Shown in pieces: positions 1-7,077 of a DNA stretch of 13,435 bases. The notes beneath the pieces are model-generated. The model worked only from the letters and a program-made list of their open reading frames with translations. It was not told where the DNA came from and made no database searches. Source of the stretch: Patescibacteria group bacterium (GTDB taxonomy: Bacteria > Patescibacteriota > JABMPQ01 > JAHIRA01); NCBI GenBank assembly GCA_018818905.1, contig JAHIRA010000107.1:1-13435 (forward strand). Reading direction: 5' to 3'. Position numbers and translations under genes: made by a program. The stretch's first letter is position 1. Each line of letters begins with the position of its first letter.

Positions 1-167
1 AGACCAACCAAGACCACTCCGGTGAAAACAAAAAGTTCTATGTCAAAAACACTATACGAAGCAGCAGTCAAAATTCCAGCAGTTAAAATCATCAAGAACT
101 GCCGAATGGTCAGTGGGCCGATAACTCGATCTTCAATTTCTATAAATTGAGGAACAGAATATTGCAT
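1..167 (-). CDS. PrgI-family protein of a type IV secretion-like cluster (3' part missing)
   Basis: Reading leftward from the ATG at 167-165 gives 55 residues before the window ends, starting MQYSVPQFIEIEDRVIGPLT. This N-terminus, with Val-Pro-Gln-Phe then Glu-Asp and Ile-Gly-Pro-Leu-Thr followed by Gln-Phe and a hydrophobic segment, is the hallmark I know from PrgI-family proteins. These are small two-helix membrane proteins found beside VirB4-type ATPases in Gram-positive and Candidate Phyla Radiation secretion/conjugation clusters. A first membrane helix covers about residues 23-41 and a second begins near 44. The gene follows the 489-residue gene by 21 bp with no clear Shine-Dalgarno sequence, so it is probably the last visible member of the operon. 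Family recognition is from sequence memory, and the C-terminal part is outside the window. A VirB4-like ATPase would be expected next. Confidence 0.82.
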   Translation of the reverse strand, partial: MQYSVPQFIEIEDRVIGPLTIRQFLMILTAGILTAASYSVFDIELFVFTGVVLVG

Positions 168-188
168 TTTTGACTTTTGCTTCTTGAC

Positions 189-1658
189 TTAAAACTTAGC
201 GCTCACCTCCGCAATCATTTCAAATTCTCTTTCGGTCAAATATGGCTTGCTTTGATTAAACAGTTGCTTGCCAACCTCGGCCACTGACATATCAGAAGTC
301 ATGCTTTGACGACCAATCTGCAAATACAATTTATAAAGAGGACTCATCTGCCACATTTTTCTCAGTTCGTCAGGATTGACCTGAGACTTGAGAATCTCTA
401 TTTGCTGAAAAAAGTTCTTGCTTCTATCTTCATCGTTTTTCCCAAGTTGTCTAAAATAACTAACATCGACTTTCTCCAAATCGCTTACCTTAGACAGATG
501 ACCGAGCTGCTCCGGTTTCTTGACCACTGTTCTTTTGACCACTTCTCTTTTCTTGGGAGTGGGAGGGGCGGTAGTTTGAGAACGCATTTTGGCTAACTTG
601 GCTCTGATCTGATCTTTCTCTTGCCGGCTTTTGACCTCTTCTTGGCTTCTAACCACTTCACCCTGAGGCCTCTGAGCCTTGACACCGGGCGCAACTGTTC
701 TTTGCTGATCCATTTTCAATTCTTGCGGCTGAGGTCTTACGGGCTCAGGCATCTTGATACTTGGTGACACAGCTGGCTTTGGAACAGGAGGCCGAGGTAC
801 AGGAGCAGAAGGAGCCTGTTTTACAGGAGCCGAAATCTGATCTATAGATTTTGCCTGAGGTGCTTGTTGTTGTGGCGCTGGAGCAACAGATGCCGGCACG
901 GAAGATGTTTTTGTTTCTGGCTTGTAATCTAACTCTGGCTTTCTAAGCTTGTAAATATCATCATCAATTCTATCCTCTACCTCCATACCCAGGCCCCAAC
1001 TAAGGGGAGAATAGTTACCGGGGCTACCTAGCTCATGGTAAGGCAGTTTTAGGGACTCAAAGTATCGAAGATATCGATTTAGAATCTGCCTCTCTTCCCT
1101 ACTCAAGTGATGCGGGTTTTCGGCTTCGAATAGGTATTTTCTGATCGTGGTCAAAGTCTGTTTGCCTGTTCCGAGCTCTTTTTTATAATCTTCAAGCCAG
1201 TTGTGCATGGTGGGTTTGACCTTCTTGTTGTCAAGAAGAATAGGTTCTTCACCCAGGACTTCCCTATTTTCTGACATGGTCTTCTTGACTCGATTTATGA
1301 CTTGATTTCTGTCTTTATCATTGGTCTGGACAAGAAAACTTTTGAGCTTACCAAAATAATCCACCTCACCTTTAGCATCCATTTTGACAGCTGACAAGAA
1401 ATAGTGTCGGAAAAAATTATACACTTTCCCAGAGGTCATAAATGGAAAAAGATTGATTCTCAGCTTGGCCAAAATCATACTATATTCTTTGGCCAAATCA
1501 GCAGATTGAATTTTTTCTAAACGTAGTTTTTTTTCTAGAGAATGCATCAATTCCAAAGCAAAACTACTAGGGTCATAGTTTTGCCCTTCGAATTCTTCTA
1601 TCCTATTTTGTATTTTTTTTAGCGTCTCTTGATCATTGAGACTGGTAACAACTTTCAT
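189..1658 (-). CDS. Hypothetical cytosolic protein with Pro/Ala-rich linker, secretion-operon member
   Basis: 489 residues; no family recognised. Three parts can be seen. Residues 1-245 are charged and mostly helix-like, residues about 250-370 are a low-complexity linker rich in Pro, Ala, Gln and Val, and residues about 385-489 form a second compact, helix-rich domain with aromatic residues (YFRQLGK, MWQMSPLYKLYLQIGRQ). There is no signal peptide and no membrane segment, so it is probably cytoplasmic. It starts 17 bp after the VirB6-like gene and ends 21 bp before the PrgI-family gene, so it is almost certainly co-transcribed with them and may be a cytosolic adaptor or scaffold of the same machine. 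That role is inferred from context only. The ATG at 1658 has no recognisable Shine-Dalgarno sequence, and no better in-frame start was seen. The stop is TAA. Confidence 0.8.
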   Translation of the reverse strand: MKVVTSLNDQETLKKIQNRIEEFEGQNYDPSSFALELMHSLEKKLRLEKIQSADLAKEYSMILAKLRINLFPFMTSGKVYNFFRHYFLSAVKMDAKGEVDYFGKLKSFLVQTNDKDRNQVINRVKKTMSENREVLGEEPILLDNKKVKPTMHNWLEDYKKELGTGKQTLTTIRKYLFEAENPHHLSREERQILNRYLRYFESLKLPYHELGSPGNYSPLSWGLGMEVEDRIDDDIYKLRKPELDYKPETKTSSVPASVAPAPQQQAPQAKSIDQISAPVKQAPSAPVPRPPVPKPAVSPSIKMPEPVRPQPQELKMDQQRTVAPGVKAQRPQGEVVRSQEEVKSRQEKDQIRAKLAKMRSQTTAPPTPKKREVVKRTVVKKPEQLGHLSKVSDLEKVDVSYFRQLGKNDEDRSKNFFQQIEILKSQVNPDELRKMWQMSPLYKLYLQIGRQSMTSDMSVAEVGKQLFNQSKPYLTEREFEMIAEVSAKF

Positions 1659-1675
1659 ATATATTTTTAGGCAGT

Positions 1676-4255
1676 TTAGCTTATTGGTTTACCTCTTTCA
1701 TTAGTTAATATAACGCGGGGCTTTTCTTCTTCAGTAGGTACGGGGGTAGGTGTACTTTCTTTACTTGACCCTCCTCCGCCCTTCTTTCCCGAAGCAATTT
1801 TCGCATTTCTTCCATTTCCATCTACATCAAAAACATATTTGAGATCTTCAATCGCCTGGCTTTTTCTCTTTGTCAGATCACCTTCTTTTATGAATTTTTC
1901 CCATTTTTTCTCACTTTTATAGCTTGGGTCAGCTTTAATCATGAAATCTCTGAATCCAGACTCATCTATTGCCCCGATTTTACCCTTCATCTCATTAAAT
2001 AAAGTAATCCTTTCATCATGAGTTCCAAGTTCAGCACCAATACAAACATTGCTCATTCCTTCTATGGCGCCATTTCGTCCCGTGTGTTTTTTCGGATCCA
2101 TATTCATCATCAATGAAACAACCGTTTCTTCTTTGTTTGCCTCTTGAACACTTTCAAGTTTTAATTGATCACGAACCATATTTTCAAGAAACCGTTTTTC
2201 CTCAACAATTTGGTCAGCAGAAGACAGCCCCAGACGCATTTTCATTTTTTGTTGATAATCTAGACCAACCACTTTTTCGTCACCATTTATATACGCTTGT
2301 TTATTGACTCCAAAACGACTCGTTTGACCTCTTTGTCTTGCACCCTGCTTATTATTCTCGACCGCTGCACCATGTCCTCTATTACGGTCTCTGATATGGC
2401 TCTTCTCCGCATCCGTCAGAACAACTCCTTCTGCTTCAAGGTCCCTAATCTCCCCTTCCCCAGCCAAAGTATAACCTTTCATTTCCTTGTCATAGGCTGT
2501 CGCTTCAGCAATATCAAAGCCACCCTTACCTTTCAAAAATTCACCTTGTTCTCTAAGAACAGAAATAGCTCTTTGCTCACCAAGAGTTTGCTTTAATAAT
2601 TGAAATTTGTTCTCCAAATTAAAGTCAATTCCTTCACCGGCTGCTATCTGCGGCTCAATCACCTCATTTAGAAAATCTGTATCAAATAACATCTTTCTCC
2701 TATCTTTGGCTTCGTCTGTATTACTGCCCATGTCACGAAACACTTCATTAAGATTCTTTGCTTGAATAAGACCTTCAAGCAAGGCTTGTTTCTGATCAAG
2801 ACTTCCCTTTGGATCATTTTCCATAGTTTCGTAAAACTCTCTTCTGAGTGAGTGATGCTCTAGATTGGGGTTTGTTTCTTTTATCTCACCCATGCGCTGC
2901 TGCACCGCTCTTTTGTTCTCAAGTAGTTCATAATCTCGTTTATCATTAAAAAAACCAGCCTTAGCCGCAACTCGATTCATCTTGTTTCTTGTCCATCCAA
3001 GGCTTCTACCCCTTAACTCTTCTTCAATCCTTTGTTGTCGAGCGTTCCAAGCATCCTTGCTTATCGTTGGACTGGCAAAACGAACCCAGTTTCCGGAATC
3101 TTTACGGGCCTTATCCCAGTTTTCCCCAAGACTTCCAGATCCCCTGGCTGCACCATACAAGGCTCCCACTCCAGATGTTAAGAAACCAAGGGTGTTTTTA
3201 TAGGCACCACCTAGAAGTCCTTCATTCCCCTTCATTAACGATCTTCTAGTAATGGCTCTTGTAGCTGATCCGTACTTACCGATTCCAAACAACCCGGCTG
3301 TTAATCCGGCAGCACCACCCAGGACTTTACCGGTCGCAAAACCAAGCAACGCCCCAGCCCCAAAACTACTAACTCCCTTAACCACCAAGAAAGAAGCATA
3401 GAGCATGGTGATGATGAGAATAAATCTCATGAACTGCTCAAAGTCCCAAGAAGTGATGAAGAAACCACCTTTTAGGGCCGCCGTATCAAGCTTGCCACCC
3501 GGCATCAAAGCCTCGGTTCCTTTTGAACTCAAAGTGCTAGCTACTTTTAATGACAAAAAGACACAAAAAGTCGCTACGGGTCCATATAAAATAAACTTAG
3601 TAAACTCCCCCCACCATTTTTTGGCGTACTCTTGGGTTTTGGGTACAATATCAAAAAGGAAAGCAACCGGAGAAATAACCGTTAGAAACATCAAAGCTAC
3701 CAAACGAACAGTTAGCAGGACCACCATTCCCGTCATTGCTAGAATAAAGAGCCCGACAAAAATTACCAGCATGGCCATACCAGCCGCAACGCTGGAATCA
3801 TTTATTGTCTTCGTATCAACAGCCGCCCCAACAGTGACCAGTTTATCCATCCCGAGCGTTCTTGTGAACCCGGCCGCAATATTGGCGTTTGAGTTGCCAA
3901 AAGTAAAAGCACGCATCAAGACATCAGAAAATTCAATAAAGATGGCGCAAATAGTTCTAGAAAAATTGACAAGCAATATACCAATAATCAACCGAGGTAG
4001 CAGCTTCTTGAATTGATAATTCTCTATTCTGAGAATAGTTCCAAAAGCCATGACCAGAAGAATCAAAATGAAGAACATATTGACCACATCTCTCACCACC
4101 ACCCAGCCAACTTGTACTGCATCAAAAGCCGCCACATTTGAAGGTGTGGTGATCAGTTTATTGAAAGCCCAAGAAACAGCCGCTAACAAACCAGCCTCTA
4201 TCTCTAGGATAAACCTGAGAAACAATCCAATTAGACCGAAAAAAAGTGTCCCCAT
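1676..4255 (-). CDS. VirB6/TrbL-like polytopic membrane protein with long cytosolic tail
   Basis: 859 residues. The N-terminal 330 residues carry about six to eight hydrophobic segments, near 5-30, 53-73, 86-108, 157-181, 183-203, 218-238, 273-294 and a weaker Gly/Ala-rich one near 302-325. The stretch LTVRLVALMFLTVISPVAFLF (182-202), followed by a soluble loop with WW (214-215), resembles the conserved core of VirB6/TrbL proteins, the inner-membrane channel subunits of type IV secretion systems. Residues 330-859 are hydrophilic, Lys/Glu-rich and mostly helix-like, ending in a low-complexity Gly/Ser/Thr/Pro tail. VirB6 proteins of model systems are roughly 300 residues, so this tail is an addition of about 500 residues, as in other extended VirB6-type proteins. 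The neighbours (PrgI-like downstream, exported protein upstream by 22 bp) support the assignment. The start at 4255 has only a weak GAG upstream. Confidence 0.75.
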   Translation of the reverse strand: MGTLFFGLIGLFLRFILEIEAGLLAAVSWAFNKLITTPSNVAAFDAVQVGWVVVRDVVNMFFILILLVMAFGTILRIENYQFKKLLPRLIIGILLVNFSRTICAIFIEFSDVLMRAFTFGNSNANIAAGFTRTLGMDKLVTVGAAVDTKTINDSSVAAGMAMLVIFVGLFILAMTGMVVLLTVRLVALMFLTVISPVAFLFDIVPKTQEYAKKWWGEFTKFILYGPVATFCVFLSLKVASTLSSKGTEALMPGGKLDTAALKGGFFITSWDFEQFMRFILIITMLYASFLVVKGVSSFGAGALLGFATGKVLGGAAGLTAGLFGIGKYGSATRAITRRSLMKGNEGLLGGAYKNTLGFLTSGVGALYGAARGSGSLGENWDKARKDSGNWVRFASPTISKDAWNARQQRIEEELRGRSLGWTRNKMNRVAAKAGFFNDKRDYELLENKRAVQQRMGEIKETNPNLEHHSLRREFYETMENDPKGSLDQKQALLEGLIQAKNLNEVFRDMGSNTDEAKDRRKMLFDTDFLNEVIEPQIAAGEGIDFNLENKFQLLKQTLGEQRAISVLREQGEFLKGKGGFDIAEATAYDKEMKGYTLAGEGEIRDLEAEGVVLTDAEKSHIRDRNRGHGAAVENNKQGARQRGQTSRFGVNKQAYINGDEKVVGLDYQQKMKMRLGLSSADQIVEEKRFLENMVRDQLKLESVQEANKEETVVSLMMNMDPKKHTGRNGAIEGMSNVCIGAELGTHDERITLFNEMKGKIGAIDESGFRDFMIKADPSYKSEKKWEKFIKEGDLTKRKSQAIEDLKYVFDVDGNGRNAKIASGKKGGGGSSKESTPTPVPTEEEKPRVILTNERGKPIS

Positions 4256-4277
4256 TTATATTTTTATCTCGGAAAAT

Positions 4278-5315
4278 TTATTTTGCTTGTCCTTCTTTTG
4301 GTATTTCTACTGCCCGATTTTGTCCACTCATCTGGAACTCGGTTCCTTTCGGAGCACTCTGATTGGGCGAAGTCCATAGACCCGTAAGAGCGGTTTGAAT
4401 AATGGTATCAATAGTTAGGGCAGTCAATGTTATCATGTCTTGATACGCCTGGGCTTGAATAGTACCCTGTTGCAGTCCGGAAATGCTTTTTTTGGCATTC
4501 TCGGCAAAGACAAGACCGGGAGATTTGACACGACAATCGCGATATTTATCAATTGGCTTCTTGACTGCTGACGACTTTTTATTGCCTTTGGTATCTCCCT
4601 TTGCGGCAGCTACCTTAGTATCTGGTTTAATATTGCTACAATCTCTGGCACCAAAAAAACCTTGATTAACCATGAGTTCAAAACGGTAATTTTGCTCTTT
4701 CTGAGCCATTTGTTCGGCCGCGGTAGTTCTCATGCCAAACCAAGTGCTAAAATCATTGTTTTGACCGGTTAAACTAAGAGCAAAGCGCTTGTTAAACTCT
4801 GTTTCCAAAATCTTCCAGGTATCCTGACCTGCTTTCCCTTGCTTCTCTAATTCGTTGATAGCATCTAGCGTTTTCTTGATAATACTCCGATCAAAAGTAC
4901 AATCTGGAACGTAGGCTCCTCCCGCTCCCCCTACGCCAGGAGATGCCGATCTGGCAAAAGCAATCCTCATATTCATTTTAATATCAGAACAAAGTGAGAA
5001 TCCAGTATACGAATATAAAGCCGACTGTAATGACTGAAACCACATTTCCTTGGATCCCCAATTAAGAATTTCCAGCCCGTTAAGACTAAGATCCCCCGAA
5101 GCAACTTTAAGCACAAGGCTTTTAATCAGAGGAAAGACAGCAAACTTCCAAACGGCCACTATCACATCATTGGCTAGTTTACCGAGGTCTATTGTGGGCC
5201 AGGTCGCCTGGGCTGGTTTGGGGGTGGCAAAAACTCCGATACCGCTGAAAACAAAGACAATCAAAATAATCAGAACCACGGACAGAATGTTTTTAAATTT
5301 AGCAAGAAATTTCAT
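4278..5315 (-). CDS. Exported four-cysteine protein of unknown function, secretion-operon member
   Basis: 345 residues; no family recognised. The N-terminus is a clear signal peptide: Lys-rich start, hydrophobic core about 10-30, and an Ala-Gln-Ala site near residue 37 followed by Thr-Trp. Another amphipathic or hydrophobic patch lies at about 48-72, and a hydrophobic helix-like stretch at about 292-314. The mature protein has four cysteines (109, 139, 226, 261), enough for two disulfide bonds. I chose the ATG at 5315 over the TTG at 5321: AGGA at 5327-5324 sits 8 nt before the ATG but only 2 nt before the TTG. The gene begins 2 bp after the TGA of the calcium-repeat gene and ends 22 bp before the VirB6-like gene. 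Position suggests an extracytoplasmic or membrane-peripheral part of the same machine, which is inference from context. Confidence 0.78.
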   Translation of the reverse strand: MKFLAKFKNILSVVLIILIVFVFSGIGVFATPKPAQATWPTIDLGKLANDVIVAVWKFAVFPLIKSLVLKVASGDLSLNGLEILNWGSKEMWFQSLQSALYSYTGFSLCSDIKMNMRIAFARSASPGVGGAGGAYVPDCTFDRSIIKKTLDAINELEKQGKAGQDTWKILETEFNKRFALSLTGQNNDFSTWFGMRTTAAEQMAQKEQNYRFELMVNQGFFGARDCSNIKPDTKVAAAKGDTKGNKKSSAVKKPIDKYRDCRVKSPGLVFAENAKKSISGLQQGTIQAQAYQDMITLTALTIDTIIQTALTGLWTSPNQSAPKGTEFQMSGQNRAVEIPKEGQAK

Positions 5316-5317
5316 TC

Positions 5318-6613
5318 TCAAATTCCTAGATTTGTTAGAAGAGAATTAAGTTCGTATTCTTCAAGTAATTTGTCTATCTCCAAGACAATTTCATCTTGAA
5401 AAACTTCATTGACGAGATAGTTGACTTTGGGCATTAGACCAGTCACCTTGTACAAGCTCTCTGTGTCGTTGAAATCAATGCCTTCTATCTCACTGATTAT
5501 GTTTTCTGAAGCTAGGATGAAACCTAGACTCTTTTTGTGTAAATTTATAATGCGCTCATCGTTGGGTACTTCCAAGCTTATCAATTCACGATAAACTTTC
5601 TGAAAGACTTCTTTTACTTCTTGCATGTCCTTCTTGTTCTGAAGTCTCACGCCTAGAGCAAACTTCTCAAAGGAATCAGGATCTTGGAAAGGCAGATCTC
5701 TTGATAGAAGCAAGGCGGTGACAGCAAAATATTGTTTGATGTCTTCTTCTGTATAATCATTCTTAATATTTAGTTCTTCTGTCTTGATTTCTGGTAGGTC
5801 AACTTTTTCGCTTCCGGCAACATTGGCAAAATCTAGATCGCTACTTTGAGCAAATTGGGAAAAATTCTGCTCAAAAGACGACATATCGCCGCTTTGAAGC
5901 GTATTTTGAAGACTCTCGATAGAACTATTATTAAGATTCAGATCTGAGCCATCCTCGGCTTGAGTTCCGAGGCCCAATAAATAATCACCAAGTGGATTGC
6001 TCAGTTCTTCTGTGGCTTGACTACCCTCTTCTGTCTGGAAAGCTTCTTCTTGAAAAGTATCTTCCATGTTAGCAATATCCTCTTCGCCAATCCCTAGCTC
6101 CTCTTGATTTTCTTGGATTGTTTCAGAAATCTCGTCTGATTTAGCCTTGCTTTCGGCAATTCTGAGGAAATATGACAAATCAGTCTTGAGAGGGTCAGTG
6201 CCGGAAATAACTTCTTGTCCGTCTTCAGCCCCATCAAAGTCAGAATCAGCTAAATGAGGATTGGTGCCAAATCTCTTTTCTTCTTCATCATTAAGACCAT
6301 CTTCGTCATCATCTATTTTATTTTTTCTTTCAACTTCCAGAGGATTAAAACCAGCTTCAAGTTCGGCATAATCAGAATAACCATCTTCATCCGTATCAAT
6401 ATTGTAAGGGTCAGTTCCTTTGGCTAATTCTTCTTTGTCTGACAAATGATCTCCATCGGAATCCAAATCATTAGTCAGCAAAACAGTGGCCTTTTCTGAT
6501 TTGCTAGAGAAAAGCCTGTCTTTGTTGGCTAGAACATAGTAGGTTGAAAACCCGAAAGTCACAAAGGCAATCAAACCTACCACAAAAAATTTTAGGACGC
6601 CTTTCTGATACAT
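5318..6613 (-). CDS. Membrane-anchored protein with thrombospondin type 3 calcium-binding repeats
   Basis: 431 residues. A single N-terminal hydrophobic segment (about 8-28) after a short Lys-containing start looks like a signal anchor, leaving the rest outside the membrane. Four repeats of the D-x-D-x-D-G-x-x-D type follow at about 49-62, 73-86, 101-113 and 123-135, each followed by a Gly-Thr/Phe-Asp/Asn-Pro turn. This is the thrombospondin type 3 repeat pattern, known to bind calcium through the aspartates. Residues 150-290 are acidic and low-complexity. Residues 285-431 form a more ordered helical C-terminal domain without an assigned family. It is the first gene of the secretion-like operon, behind the promoter at 6654-6682, and its TGA stop lies 2 bp before the next start. 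A role as a calcium-stabilised surface or periplasm-like component is inferred. No Shine-Dalgarno sequence is seen before its ATG. Confidence 0.8.
   Translation of the reverse strand: MYQKGVLKFFVVGLIAFVTFGFSTYYVLANKDRLFSSKSEKATVLLTNDLDSDGDHLSDKEELAKGTDPYNIDTDEDGYSDYAELEAGFNPLEVERKNKIDDDEDGLNDEEEKRFGTNPHLADSDFDGAEDGQEVISGTDPLKTDLSYFLRIAESKAKSDEISETIQENQEELGIGEEDIANMEDTFQEEAFQTEEGSQATEELSNPLGDYLLGLGTQAEDGSDLNLNNSSIESLQNTLQSGDMSSFEQNFSQFAQSSDLDFANVAGSEKVDLPEIKTEELNIKNDYTEEDIKQYFAVTALLLSRDLPFQDPDSFEKFALGVRLQNKKDMQEVKEVFQKVYRELISLEVPNDERIINLHKKSLGFILASENIISEIEGIDFNDTESLYKVTGLMPKVNYLVNEVFQDEIVLEIDKLLEEYELNSLLTNLGI
5324..5327 (-). promoter_or_regulatory. Ribosome binding site AGGA for the exported four-cysteine protein
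   Basis: AGGA on the minus strand lies 8 nt before the ATG at 5315 and inside the 3' end of the upstream gene. It is the clearest Shine-Dalgarno-like site in the window and decides the start in favour of ATG over the nearby TTG at 5321. Confidence 0.55.
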
Positions 6614-6653
6614 CCGACGTCAATTTTTAGGGAAGCTATTTCAAATTTATTTC

Positions 6654-6682
6654 ACTATAGCACACTTTGAAAAAGGGAGCAA
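6654..6682 (-). promoter_or_regulatory. Predicted sigma70-type promoter of the secretion-like operon
   Basis: On the minus strand, TTGCTC (6682-6677) is followed after 17 bp by TATAGT (6659-6654), preceded by TG one base upstream (an extended -10, TGCTATAGT). Transcription would start near 6647, about 34 nt before the ATG at 6613. The -10 is a good match and the -35 a weak one. Confidence 0.5.
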
Positions 6683-6790
6683 AATGTGTACAAATGCTCT
6701 GCTGATCATCAAGAATTTCTCGCCTGTTTGTCAGCTAGCGAGAAGGTGCTTGCCTCTTAGCTACGCTTGCATTGGGGCTCCAGGCACAGC

Positions 6791-6823
6791 CCGGAGCCAG
6801 CAGAGCGTCCGGAGCCAGCAGAG
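6791..6823. repeat. Short tandem repeat, 18-bp period, 1.8 copies
   Basis: CCGGAGCCAGCAGAG occurs at 6791-6805 and again, identical, at 6809-6823, separated by CGT. A GGCTCC just upstream (6776-6781) can pair with the first GGAGCC (6793-6798). Confidence 0.85.
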
Positions 6824-6844
6824 AAAAAATAACCCACAAACAAA

Positions 6845-7000
6845 GCTACCCAATCTCCCCCTCCCCTCCGATCCAGCAACTGCTCAACCCTGCGCTTTAA
6901 GACTACACAAAAAACCACGCTCTTCTAAAACTACTAAGATCAAAATTTCACACGCCAAAGAGCTTTTGCTGAATCGGAGGGGAGGGGGAGATTGGGTAGC
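6845..7000. repeat. Perfect 28-bp inverted repeat with 100-bp spacer
   Basis: The left arm 6845-6872 (begins GCTACCCAATC, C-rich) is the exact reverse complement of the right arm 6973-7000 (ends GATTGGGTAGC, G-rich). Pairing continues imperfectly inward: CAGCAACTGCTC at 6874-6885 against GAGCTTTTGCTG at 6960-6971. The interior is AT-richer and has no gene. It could be a small non-autonomous mobile element, a long hairpin RNA, or part of a terminator. Read on the minus strand, the distal arm is followed by a T-rich run, which fits termination of the rsmA operon, but the spacer is far longer than in ordinary terminators. No target-site duplication was found flanking the arms. Confidence 0.85.
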
Positions 7001-7032
7001 GAAATCCATCAACAATCCTGCCACGCCTACAT

Positions 7033-7063
7033 AAAGAGAATACGCCAGCGGCGATGTCCCTAC
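7033..7063. repeat. Degenerate palindrome near the rsmA stop
   Basis: Centred on 7048, with CGCC-AGC-GGCG (7043-7053) as a perfect core. The outer part pairs only partly (ATAAAGAGAATA against ATGTCCCTAC). The right arm contains GTCCCTAC, which also occurs in the arms of the perfect palindrome at 10502-10545. On the minus strand it lies 15 nt past the rsmA stop and is followed by TATTCTCTTT, so it might act as a weak terminator. Confidence 0.45.
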
Positions 7064-7077
7064 GGGGAATCATTACA

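Larger units (their letters stand above)
6683..7077. other. Gene-free, repeat-bearing intergenic region between rsmA and the secretion-like operon
   Basis: About 395 bp with no credible gene. Reading frames present in both directions are full of low-complexity, GC-rich sequence and have no recognisable protein character. It holds a 15-bp tandem repeat (6791-6823), a 28-bp perfect inverted repeat (arms 6845-6872 and 6973-7000), a 9-bp inverted repeat (GCTCTGCTG at 6696-6704, CAGCAGAGC at 6798-6806) and a degenerate palindrome (7033-7063). Parts are clearly more GC-rich than the neighbouring genes. Any terminator of the prenyl synthase-rsmA operon should lie here. I recognise no known RNA gene. 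Confidence 0.6.

Noticed and set aside
3405..4016. Plus-strand open frame of 203 codons opposite the VirB6-like gene
   Set aside because: It is the antisense shadow of a strongly hydrophobic coding region. The minus-strand product has clear membrane topology and operon context.
5316..5321. TTG at 5321 as start of the exported protein, overlapping the previous gene
   Set aside because: AGGA would lie only 2 nt upstream. The ATG at 5315 has 8-nt spacing and a normal signal-peptide start.
6771..6823. Possible structured RNA gene (SRP RNA or RNase P RNA-like) in the GC-rich intergenic stretch
   Set aside because: The conserved sequences of those RNAs are not present. Only short local hairpins and a tandem repeat are visible.
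6684..7034. Plus-strand open frame of 116 codons in the intergenic region
   Set aside because: It runs through the tandem repeat and inverted repeat, has no ribosome binding site, and shows a composition unlike the real proteins (low complexity, many Pro/Ser/Arg).
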